A stretch of 64,000 nucleotides of DNA, from the NCBI RefSeq assembly GCF_001613505.1, contig NZ_BDCM01000009.1, positions 124,001 through 188,000 of the forward strand, read 5' to 3'. The position numbers were made by a program, and so were the translations under genes. Positions 19,475 through 26,619 of this stretch are shown here, piece after piece. The notes under the pieces are model-generated. The model saw only the letters and a list, made by a program, of their open reading frames with translations. It was not told the origin of the DNA and did no database searches. Origin of the DNA: Nocardia mikamii NBRC 108933 (lineage in GTDB: Bacteria > Actinomycetota > Actinomycetes > Mycobacteriales > Mycobacteriaceae). How positions within the stretch are numbered: position 1 is the first letter of the stretch; each line of letters begins with the position of its first letter.

Positions 19475-20131
19475 TCATGCCAGTCTCCCGCCGCCGTCGA
19501 CATGCAGGGTGGTGCCGGTGAGGAAGGGGTTGGTCAGCGCCAGCAGTGCCGCGGCGGAGATGTCGGCCGGTGTCCCGACCCGGCGAGCCGGATTGCGATC
19601 GGCGACGGTCCGGAAGAACTCCTCCTTGCCGGGGCCGTCCCACACGCCGGAGTCCACGATGCCGGGGGAGATCGCGGTGACGCGCACCGGCGCCAACTCG
19701 ACCGCCAGCGCCTCGGCCAGAGCGGCCGCCGCGGCATTGGTGGTGGCCATCACCGACCGTCCCGGTGACGGGCGCCACGCCGCGACGCCGGAGAACAGCA
19801 GCATCGCACCTCCGGCGCGGAATCGCGGAGCGAAGTGTTTGGCGAGCAGGATCGGCCCGATCACCTTGGCGTCGAAGGCGCGGCGCACCGCGTCGTGGTC
19901 GAGGGCGGTGACCGGACCGTTGGCGTGGTCGGCAGCCGGCGACACCAGGTAGTCCACCTCGCCGATCCGTTCGGCCACGGCGCACACGGTTGCCTCGTCG
20001 GCCAGGTCCAGTTCGGGTCGCCCCACCGAAATCACGTGCGCCCCTTGCGCTTCGGCGTCGAAGGCGAGACGGCGACCGATGCCCGATCCGGCGCCGACGA
20101 TGACCATCTTCTTGTCTTGCAGCGTTGTCAT
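19475..20131 (-). CDS. Short-chain dehydrogenase/reductase-like protein with degenerate active site
   Basis: 218 residues from ATG 20131. The Rossmann nucleotide motif VGAGSGIGR is intact (12-20), and the C-terminal TGTTLHVDGGGRLA is typical of classical SDRs. Ser114 of the catalytic tetrad is present in LLFSGVAAW. The YxxxK motif is replaced: the aligned stretch reads VMATTNAAAAALAEALAVEL, placing Met128 and Asn132 where Tyr and Lys should be. Similar Asn-for-Lys SDRs occur in other actinobacteria. It may bind NAD(P) without classical dehydrogenase chemistry, or use another residue. The longer open frame to 20698 runs antisense through the LysR gene and is rejected. It is divergent from that LysR gene. 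Confidence 0.78.
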   Translation of the reverse strand: MTTLQDKKMVIVGAGSGIGRRLAFDAEAQGAHVISVGRPELDLADEATVCAVAERIGEVDYLVSPAADHANGPVTALDHDAVRRAFDAKVIGPILLAKHFAPRFRAGGAMLLFSGVAAWRPSPGRSVMATTNAAAAALAEALAVELAPVRVTAISPGIVDSGVWDGPGKEEFFRTVADRNPARRVGTPADISAAALLALTNPFLTGTTLHVDGGGRLA

Positions 20132-20178
20132 GCCCGGTTCAGCAGCGCAACAGCGTCGGATAATCCCGTCGTCGAATG

Positions 20179-20194
20179 AATGTTGTCGATCATT
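20179..20194. promoter_or_regulatory. Candidate LysR-type operator between SDR and LysR genes
   Basis: AATG (20179-20182) and CATT (20191-20194) are inverted around an 8-nt spacer, in the 79-bp gap between the two divergent starts. The arms are short, so this is a weak candidate for LysR binding. Confidence 0.28.
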
Positions 20195-20210
20195 GCCATA
20201 GGATTTGCGA

Positions 20211-21113
20211 ATGCCAACGTTGCGCGCCCTGGAATGCCTCGTCGCCGTGCTCGACGCCGGCTCGATCACCGACGCCGCCACGGCACTGCACATGTCACAA
20301 CCCGCGCTGTCGCACCAGTTGGCGGCGCTCGAACGCGAGATCGGCGCACCGGTCCTGCAACGACTGCCGCGCGGGGTGCGCGCCACCGTCATCGGCCGCG
20401 CTGTCGAGGCCGACGCCCGTGCCGCGTTGGCCGCGGCCGCTCGCGTCGTCGACGGCGGCCGGGCCGCGGCCCGGGGCGAAGGCGGCCTCTTGCGACTGGC
20501 GTGCGCGGAGAGCCTGACCGCGAGTCTGCTCGCCCCGGTACTGCGAACCTGGCTGCGCCGCCACCCCGCGGTGCACGTGACGCTCACCGAGGCCACGAGC
20601 GCCGACGACCTCGTCCACCACCTCGAATCCGGAACGGCCGACCTGGCTTTGGGGCCGCGGCCGACTCGCTGGACCGGGGCATCCGACCTCGTCGGCACCG
20701 AGGAGATCGTGGCCGTCCTCCCCGCCGACCACCCCCTGACCCGGCAGGACCGGCTCGGCTTCGACGACCTCCACGACCAACCGGTGGTGCACTATCACCC
20801 CGACAACGGTCTCGCCGGCTGGCTCGACGCCCGAGCCGCCGCTCACGGCGTCACTCTCAGCCCGGTCATGCGCACCCGGCAGGCGGCCACGGCGGCGCAA
20901 CTGGCCGCGGCCGGACTCGGCATCGCCCTGGTCCCCGTCACCGCCCTCGGCCCCGGCCTGCCGGGGACCCTGAAACGCTTGCATCCCAGCGTGTCCCGCG
21001 ATCTGGTCTGCCTCCTCGCCACCCCCGCCGACCCATTGCTGCGCCGCTTCGCCTCCGACCTCGTCGAGCGTGGCGTTCCCGTGAACCCCTCGGCCGCAAG
21101 ACGACTCAGCTGA
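20211..21113 (+). CDS. LysR-family transcriptional regulator
   Basis: 300 residues from ATG 20211; a TTG two codons earlier is also open. The winged helix reads TLRALECLVAVLDAGSITDA, then AATALHMSQPALSHQLAALE. The effector domain is of usual length, with the substrate-domain hallmarks GLLRLAC and VVHYHPDNG. It is divergent from the SDR gene and presumably regulates it. Codon use and composition match the surroundings. Confidence 0.85.
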   Translation: MPTLRALECLVAVLDAGSITDAATALHMSQPALSHQLAALEREIGAPVLQRLPRGVRATVIGRAVEADARAALAAAARVVDGGRAAARGEGGLLRLACAESLTASLLAPVLRTWLRRHPAVHVTLTEATSADDLVHHLESGTADLALGPRPTRWTGASDLVGTEEIVAVLPADHPLTRQDRLGFDDLHDQPVVHYHPDNGLAGWLDARAAAHGVTLSPVMRTRQAATAAQLAAAGLGIALVPVTALGPGLPGTLKRLHPSVSRDLVCLLATPADPLLRRFASDLVERGVPVNPSAARRLS

Positions 21114-21123
21114 TCCGCGACGG

Positions 21124-21702
21124 CTACGTGTCGCGCGGCCGTAAGCCGTCGAGCATCAGGTCGAGCAGGCGCCGCCAATCCCCGCTGCCGGTGCGAACGG
21201 TCGCCGAGATCGCACCGACGAGCAGGTAGGCATCCGCGGCGGTGCAGTCCTCCCGCAGCGCACCGGCCTCGCGATCGTGCGCGATGATCTCGCCCACAAC
21301 AGCTTCCAGCCGGGCACGAGACATTCCGCGCGGCTCACTACCGGGCGAGCGGCGGGCAGCTTCGACGGCCGCGGACAGGCCACGATCGGCGCTGAGCAGC
21401 TCACCCACATGCATCAGATAGCGGCGCAGCCCCTCACCGGCACCGGCATGCGGGAGACATTCTGTGCGAGCGTAGTTCTCGATCTCCGCGAAGCGCTGCT
21501 CGGCGGCCGCGTCGACCAGCTCCGCGAGCGTGGGGAAGTGGCGATAGACCGTGCCGACCCCGACACCCGCGGCGCGCGCCACGTCGGGCAACTGCACCTG
21601 AGAGCCCTTCTCGGCGAACAATTCCCGGGCCGCGCGCAGAAGGCGGTCGCGGTTGCGGGCCGCGTCGGCGCGGGTCCTTCGTGGCGTCGCGGGTGTTGAC
21701 AC
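21124..21702 (-). CDS. TetR-family transcriptional regulator
   Basis: 192 residues from GTG 21702, with GGAAAGGA 7 nt upstream; ATG 21726 would lie inside the leader and has no ribosome site. The DNA-binding domain is NRDRLLRAARELFAEKGSQV, then QLPDVARAAGVGVGTVYRHF. The C-terminal domain is of the TetR_C SCO-type seen in many streptomycete regulators. It is divergent from the cupin gene. A 27-bp perfect palindrome lies between the two starts and is almost certainly its operator, so it should repress both itself and the cupin gene. The ligand is unknown. Confidence 0.87.
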   Translation of the reverse strand: MSTPATPRRTRADAARNRDRLLRAARELFAEKGSQVQLPDVARAAGVGVGTVYRHFPTLAELVDAAAEQRFAEIENYARTECLPHAGAGEGLRRYLMHVGELLSADRGLSAAVEAARRSPGSEPRGMSRARLEAVVGEIIAHDREAGALREDCTAADAYLLVGAISATVRTGSGDWRRLLDLMLDGLRPRDT

Positions 21703-21728
21703 CTGGCCGTCCTTTCCGGCTACCATCG

Positions 21729-21755
21729 AAACGGAATCGGATTCCGATTCCGTTT
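21729..21755. promoter_or_regulatory. 27-bp perfect palindromic operator of the TetR/cupin pair
   Basis: AAACGGAATCGGA (21729-21741) is mirrored exactly by TCCGATTCCGTTT (21743-21755) around one central T. It lies 26 bp before the TetR start and 23 bp before the cupin start. The core GGAATC/GATTCC repeats could let two TetR dimers bind side by side. Confidence 0.8.
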
Positions 21756-21778
21756 TGTCCTCCGGGAAGGGTAGCACG

Positions 21779-22240
21779 ATGTCGCACAACAGATTTCTCC
21801 GATTGGCTCCGGGCGAGGTGCGCCCGGGGCGGGTTCCGATGCCGCCCGCCTTCGCGGTCAAGGCCACCACCGCCGACACCGAGGGCCGATTCTCACTGCT
21901 CGAGGTGACCCTGGCCCGCGACATCCCGCGACACACGCACGAGGAAGCCGACGAAAGCATCTACGTGCTCAGCGGTGAGCTCGGAGTCGACTTCGACGAC
22001 CGCTCGTTCGTCGCACCGGCGGGCACGTTCGTCCTACTGCCACACGGGATTCCACACGCCCTGCGCGCGGTCTCGAACCCGCCGCCCACAGTGCTCCAGA
22101 TATCGTCGCCGGGCGGATGGGAATGCTACCTGGAAGATCTGTTCGAAGCAGGGCCCACCGTACTCACCGACGGCACACTCGACCCGCGCAAGATCAACCC
22201 GATCGCCGCCGCGCACAGCATCCGCTACGACGAACACTGA
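21779..22240 (+). CDS. Cupin-domain protein
   Basis: 153 residues from ATG 21779. A single cupin barrel is seen, with metal ligands in RHTHEEADESIYVLSGELGV (His, His, Glu) and a second His in LPHGIPHALRA. The fold and size fit small cupins that bind a divalent metal and act as dioxygenases or isomerases on small molecules, or merely bind them. It is the only structural gene next to the TetR regulator, so it probably handles that regulator's inducer. Its stop is 43 bp from the convergent zf-UBP gene. Confidence 0.8.
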   Translation: MSHNRFLRLAPGEVRPGRVPMPPAFAVKATTADTEGRFSLLEVTLARDIPRHTHEEADESIYVLSGELGVDFDDRSFVAPAGTFVLLPHGIPHALRAVSNPPPTVLQISSPGGWECYLEDLFEAGPTVLTDGTLDPRKINPIAAAHSIRYDEH

Positions 22241-22282
22241 ACGCCGGCCCGGCGGAGGGACCGGCGGCCCGGCACCGCGCTG

Positions 22283-22633
22283 TCAGTGAATGTGGTCCTG
22301 CCAGTCGGCGGGCACCTTCCCCGCCGGCCCCGGCACCGGCTGCGTGTCCGGATGACTGGTCGGCGGCGCCAGTTCCGGTCCCTCACCGACCGCGCCGTCG
22401 CGGTAGTCGTAGAACCAGTCCTCACCCGGTTCGAAGCTCTGGATGATCGGGTGGCCGGTGCTGCGGAAATGGGCGGTGGCGTGCTGGGCGGGGGAGGTGT
22501 CGCAGCAACCCACATGCCCGCAGCGCGCGCACCGACGCAGATGCACCCACCAGCCGCCGGCGGCTACGCACTCCGCGCAACCGGTTCCGCTGGCGGGCAC
22601 CTCGACGTCGATATCGCTGCCGGAATCGCTCAC
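22283..22633 (-). CDS. UBP-type zinc-finger domain protein
   Basis: 116 residues from GTG 22633. A zf-UBP domain is recognisable: CAEC, then CARCGHVGCCDTSP, QHATAHFRSTGHPIIQSFEP and WFYDY carry the Cys/His zinc ligands. In eukaryotes this domain binds the ubiquitin C-terminus; in actinobacteria it occurs as small stand-alone proteins of unknown role. The GTG overlaps the stop of the DJ-1-like gene by 4 bp (GTGA), so the two are translationally coupled. AAAGGAG precedes the start. The Pro-rich C-terminal 35 residues look disordered. Confidence 0.78.
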   Translation of the reverse strand: MSDSGSDIDVEVPASGTGCAECVAAGGWWVHLRRCARCGHVGCCDTSPAQHATAHFRSTGHPIIQSFEPGEDWFYDYRDGAVGEGPELAPPTSHPDTQPVPGPAGKVPADWQDHIH

Positions 22634-23331
22634 CGCTGATCTCCTTTCAGGGTCGCGACCACCGCTTCGGCCACACCGCGCGCACTGGCCGGGTTCTGAC
22701 CGGTGATCAGACGCCCGTCGGTGACGACGTACGGTGCGAACGGCTCGTCGGCGATGCTGTAGTCGGCACCCAATTTCACGAGTTCGTCCTGAAGACTGAA
22801 CGGTACCGCGTCGGCGCGCTGAGCGGCTTCCTCCTCCGGCCACGAGAACCCGGTCACCCGCCGCCCCGCGATCAGCGCCGCCCCGCTCTCCAGCGGAACG
22901 TTCAGCAATCCGACCGGACCGTGACACACCGCCGACACCACGCGGCCGCTGTCGTGGAAGGCCGCGGTGAGCGCGCCCAGATCGTCGCCACCGAAGTCGA
23001 ACATCACCCCGTGCCCGCCGGTGAAGTAGATCGCGTCGTAATCCTCGACCTCGATCTCGCCGATACTGCGCGTGCGGTCGAGCAGATCCATGAATTCCCG
23101 GTCGCGGTAGCGGCGATCGGTGCCGAGATCGGCGAGGACGTCGTGAGCCAGGCTCTCCGGATCGATGGGCACGAATCCGCCTGCGGGACTGGCGATATCG
23201 ACGGCGTAGCCGTGTTCGGTGACGTAATCGTAGAAGTGAGTCAGCTCGCCGAGCCACAGCCCGGTGCGATAGCCGACCTTCTCGTATTCCCCCGCATTGG
23301 TGACGATGACCAGAATCCGGTCGGTGGCCAC
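22630..23331 (-). CDS. DJ-1/PfpI-family (HchA-like) protein
   Basis: 233 residues from GTG 23331, which AAGGAG precedes at 6 nt. TDRILVIVTNAGEYEKVGYR opens the Rossmann-like fold, YDAIYFTGGHGVMFDFG is the conserved glycine elbow, and VSAVCHGPVGLL carries the reactive cysteine. The Glu/Cys/His arrangement is that of Hsp31/HchA-type glyoxalase III or deglycase enzymes. A role in methylglyoxal or protein-glycation defence is likely but not proved. It is translationally coupled to the zf-UBP gene. The 237 bp upstream of its start hold its promoter and no gene. Confidence 0.82.
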   Translation of the reverse strand: MATDRILVIVTNAGEYEKVGYRTGLWLGELTHFYDYVTEHGYAVDIASPAGGFVPIDPESLAHDVLADLGTDRRYRDREFMDLLDRTRSIGEIEVEDYDAIYFTGGHGVMFDFGGDDLGALTAAFHDSGRVVSAVCHGPVGLLNVPLESGAALIAGRRVTGFSWPEEEAAQRADAVPFSLQDELVKLGADYSIADEPFAPYVVTDGRLITGQNPASARGVAEAVVATLKGDQR

Positions 23332-23568
23332 GGCGATCTCCTTCCGGTCCGTGCGATGGGCGACCGGCCGTCCGAGATCACTGTCGTCCGATCCGGGAAG
23401 ACCGCCGGCCGCGTGACGTCGATCACAACGTAACACAGGCGCCGATCGCGGAACCGTCCCGGGATCCCCGCCGCGAACCCCACCACCGACGGCTGCTCGC
23501 AATCGCCTGCGCCTCCGCGCTGGTGGGACGTCTCACGCGCTGACACCGAGAACCGGAGCCACGCCGGC

Positions 23569-25302
23569 TCAGGCCGGGCGCACACCCGAGGACGGATGCC
23601 GGACCCGCACGATCGGCAGACGCAACGCGGCAGGGGAGGAGGCCGGAACCACCGGCGCTACCGGCGCGATCGGATCGATGCGCCGGTAGGGGAGATCCAT
23701 CGGCGGCCGCGGATCGCGCTCGTCCTTGTTCGGCCACATCGACGCCGCCCGCTCGGCCTGCGCGGCGATCGTCAACGACGGATTCACCCCGAGATTCGCC
23801 GAGATCGCCGACCCGTCCACGATGCTCAACGTCGGATATCCGTGCACGCGGTGATACGGATCGATCACACCGTGTTCACGGTCGCCGCCGATCACACACC
23901 CGCCGATGAAATGCGCCGTCATCGGCACACCGAAAATATCGGGCCAGGTGCTGCCCGCGGTGGCGCCGAGTGTGTCCGCCACCCGCCGCGTCACCTCGTG
24001 ACCGGCCGGAATCCACGACGGATTCGGCTCACCGTAGCCCTGCCTGCTGGTGTAGCGGCGGCCGAACAGCCCACGCCGGGTGAACGTGGTGATCGAATTG
24101 TCCAGACTCTGCATCACCAGCAGAATCAACGTCCGCTCACTCCATCGCCGGGTGCGCAACAACCGCACCGTCCGCACGGGATGGGTGGCCGCGATCGCCA
24201 GCACCCGCACCCACCGCGGCACCGTCTTCCCACCGTCGACCAGATAGGTCTGCAACAGCCCCATCGTGTTCGAACCCTTGCCGTAGCGCACCGGCTCGAT
24301 ATGGGTGTCGGCGGTCGGATGGAACGACGACGTGATCGCCACACCCGCCGTCAGATCCAGGCCGGTGTCCACCCGGGTGCGGCCCGCACCCAGGATCGCC
24401 TCGGAATTCGTGCGGGTCAGCACACCCAGCTGCGGCGACAGCGCGGGCAGCACCCCGGAGTCGCGCATCCGGAACAGCAACCGCTGCGTACCCCAGGTCC
24501 CCGCCGCCAGCACCACGTACCGCGCCGAGAAGCTGCGCGTCCCACGCCGGACCCACCGGCCCGTGCGACGCGTCTCGACGCGCCAACTGCCGTCGTCCCG
24601 CGGTCGCAGCGCGGTCACGGTGGTCATCGAATGTACTTGCGCCCCAGCACGTTCGGCCAAACCCAGATAGTTCTTGACCAGCGTGTTCTTCGCGCCGTGC
24701 CGGCATCCGGTCATGCATTCGCCGCATTCGATGCAGCCGGTGCGCTCGGGTCCGGCGCCACCGAAATAGGGGTCCGGGCTCACCACTCCGGGCTCGCCGA
24801 AATACACGCCGACCGGGGTCGGGACGTAGGTGTCGGCGGCGCCCATCTCCTCGGCCACCGAGCGGATGATCTCGTCGGCCGGGGTGGTGTGCGGATTCTC
24901 CACGACTCCGAGCATGCGCCGGGCCTGTTCGTAGTGCGGGGTGAGTTCGGCGTCCCAGTCGGTGATCTCGGCCCATTGGCGGTCCTCGAAGAACGCGCGG
25001 CCGGGTTTGTAGAGGGTGTTGGCGTAGTTGAGCGAGCCGCCGCCGACTCCGGCGCCGGCGAGGATGAAGCAGTCGCGCAGCCGGTGGATCCGCTGGATGC
25101 CGTAGCAGCCCAGTGCCGGCGCCCACAGATAGCGTCGCAGATCCCAGCTCGTGGTGGCGAAGTCGGCGTCCTCGTAGCGTCGCCCGGCTTCGAGCACCGC
25201 GACCGAATATCCCTTTTCCACCAATCGCAATGCCGTCACACTGCCGCCGAATCCGGATCCGACGATCACCACATCGACATCGAAAGGCCGCGCTGCCTCC
25301 AT
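23569..25302 (-). CDS. choD: GMC-type FAD oxidoreductase, ChoD (cholesterol oxidase) homologue
   Basis: 577 residues from ATG 25302, with GGAGGTG just upstream. VVIVGSGFGGSVTALRL binds FAD, and GAGVGGGSLNYANTLY and HFIGGCVIGGDREHGVIDPY are GMC/cholesterol-oxidase motifs. The whole length resembles mycobacterial ChoD closely, including RTGCIECGECMTGCRHGAKN, a four-cysteine cluster that looks like a ferredoxin-type Fe-S site unusual in GMC enzymes. True 3-beta-hydroxysteroid oxidation by this family is debated, so the substrate should be read as a sterol or similar alcohol. No signal peptide is visible. The Pro-rich C-terminus (about 60 residues) is probably flexible. Confidence 0.85.
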   Translation of the reverse strand: MEAARPFDVDVVIVGSGFGGSVTALRLVEKGYSVAVLEAGRRYEDADFATTSWDLRRYLWAPALGCYGIQRIHRLRDCFILAGAGVGGGSLNYANTLYKPGRAFFEDRQWAEITDWDAELTPHYEQARRMLGVVENPHTTPADEIIRSVAEEMGAADTYVPTPVGVYFGEPGVVSPDPYFGGAGPERTGCIECGECMTGCRHGAKNTLVKNYLGLAERAGAQVHSMTTVTALRPRDDGSWRVETRRTGRWVRRGTRSFSARYVVLAAGTWGTQRLLFRMRDSGVLPALSPQLGVLTRTNSEAILGAGRTRVDTGLDLTAGVAITSSFHPTADTHIEPVRYGKGSNTMGLLQTYLVDGGKTVPRWVRVLAIAATHPVRTVRLLRTRRWSERTLILLVMQSLDNSITTFTRRGLFGRRYTSRQGYGEPNPSWIPAGHEVTRRVADTLGATAGSTWPDIFGVPMTAHFIGGCVIGGDREHGVIDPYHRVHGYPTLSIVDGSAISANLGVNPSLTIAAQAERAASMWPNKDERDPRPPMDLPYRRIDPIAPVAPVVPASSPAALRLPIVRVRHPSSGVRPA

Positions 25303-25481
25303 GACACCTCCTGCCGAGGACGCTAACAAGTCACCAGCGGGCCCGCGAGGTTCTCGTGGCGGGTACCAAACCGCGCGGTGTGCACTGCCCCTGAGTCACA
25401 ATGCGCCGGCAAGGCGCCCAGTGACGTTCAGCGGACGCGGATCTCGACTGGTTGCGAGCGACCCCGCCAGCCACCCTTATT

Positions 25482-25496
25482 ACGTCACAGTGACGT
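25482..25496. promoter_or_regulatory. 15-bp perfect palindrome upstream of the choD homologue
   Basis: ACGTCAC-A-GTGACGT. On the minus strand it runs directly into TAATAA (25481-25476), a fair -10 element, so a protein bound here would cover the promoter spacer. A second GTGACGTT half-site lies 69 bp closer to the gene. The regulator is not identified; the site does not match the KstR motif. Confidence 0.5.
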
Positions 25497-25606
25497 TTTG
25501 GGCAGGAGTTGAGGAAGCCGGGGAGGGGGCCGATAGAGGGCAACGGTCAGCCCGACACAAGCGGCAGAAAATTTTCCGGCAAATAGGACCGGAGGTGAAA
25601 AAGTTC

Positions 25607-25783
25607 ATGCGGCGTATTTCGGCGGTTCGCGCGAGACTTCGCCGGCATCCAGCGCCATCGACAGACAGGACGGAGCCGAGCGGCGAGCCGGCGCACCGAG
25701 CGCCGAACGCACTGACACACAAGCGTGAACGCAGCCTACAGCACCCGTTCCACTGCGCCGATAATCTACATTATGTCAAGTAA
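25607..25783 (+). CDS. Possible small ORF (58 aa), function unknown
   Basis: ATG 25607 follows GGAGGTG with a 9-nt gap, a strong ribosome-binding site. The product would be basic (MRRISAVRARLRRHP at the N-terminus) with a hydrophilic, low-complexity remainder. No family was recognised and codon bias is weak. The AT-rich stretch just upstream (GAAAATTTTCCGG) may carry a promoter. It may be a real small protein, a leader peptide, or chance. Confidence 0.3.
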   Translation: MRRISAVRARLRRHPAPSTDRTEPSGEPAHRAPNALTHKRERSLQHPFHCADNLHYVK

Positions 25784-25812
25784 CGGCAGTCCGGCCCCGA
25801 AGGCCCATCCCC

Positions 25813-26619
25813 TCACCGATCCAGCCGGCGGTTGAGGATCTTCGCGATCTCGGCGACGACCGCGGGTTCGGTCATCGCCAGATGCTCGGCGGCGATATCG
25901 ACATTCGAAATCTGACCGCTGACGAACCGGACCCACCCTTCGTGGCCCGCGGCGTCGGCGCGCCGGTCCTTCGTGGCGGTGAAATACAGCATGTCGGCAT
26001 CGAGTATCGGTGGCTGCCAGGCACTCGCGGCGCGGATCGACAGGTTGTAGGCGTCGGTCATGCGTTCGATGGTCGCGGCGTCGACGGCGAAGCTGTCGCC
26101 CAGCTGCCGGCGGATCAGGTCGGCGGCCTCCTCGGCGGTCGCGTCGGCGCCGACGACATCGATGCCCATGACCGGGCCGAGATTGCTGATCAGCTCCCCT
26201 GGCGTGGCCTCGGAGACCTCCGTGGCGTCGATCCCTTCGGCCTCCGCGTCCAGCAACGCCAGCAATGCGACTTCCTCACCCGCCGAACGTATTTCGGCGG
26301 CGACGGCGTGGGCGATCTGCCCGCCCAGCGACCAGCCGAGCAGATGGTAGGGCCCGTGCGGCTGGATGGCGCGGATCTCCTGGAAATAGCGGCGCGCGAT
26401 GTCCTCGAACGTTTGCGGTCCGGGCACTTCCCCACCGATCTGCGGCGCCTGCAGGCCATAGATCGGGCGGTCGCCGGCCAGGTGATCGCCGAAGGTGTAG
26501 TAGCACCACGACAGTCCCGAGGCGGGATGGATGCAGAACAGCGGTGGCCGGCTGCCACCGGTCCGGATCGGCAGCACGACATCCAATCCGAAAGCGGCGG
26601 GACCGGATTCGTGCTGCCC
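25813..26619 (-). other. NRPS terminal thioesterase domain
   Basis: Residues about 5806-6073. PLFCIHPASGLSWCYY is the type I TE entry strand, GWSLGGQIAH carries Ser5902, LLDAEAEG supplies Asp5929, and EHLAMTEP near the end contains the likely catalytic His6051. It releases the chain by hydrolysis or macrocyclisation; the sequence does not decide which. Confidence 0.85.

Larger units (their letters stand above)
25303..25812. other. Intergenic region between choD homologue and NRPS 3' end
   Basis: 510 bp. It contains the promoter side of the choD homologue, two GTGACGTT copies (25421-25428 and 25490-25497), a perfect palindrome described separately, and one possible small plus-strand ORF. No terminator-like hairpin for the NRPS gene was found by eye. 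Confidence 0.6.

Noticed and set aside
20132..20698. N-terminal extension of the SDR frame to 20698
   Set aside because: It runs antisense through the LysR gene and does not look like SDR sequence; ATG 20131 directly precedes the Rossmann motif.
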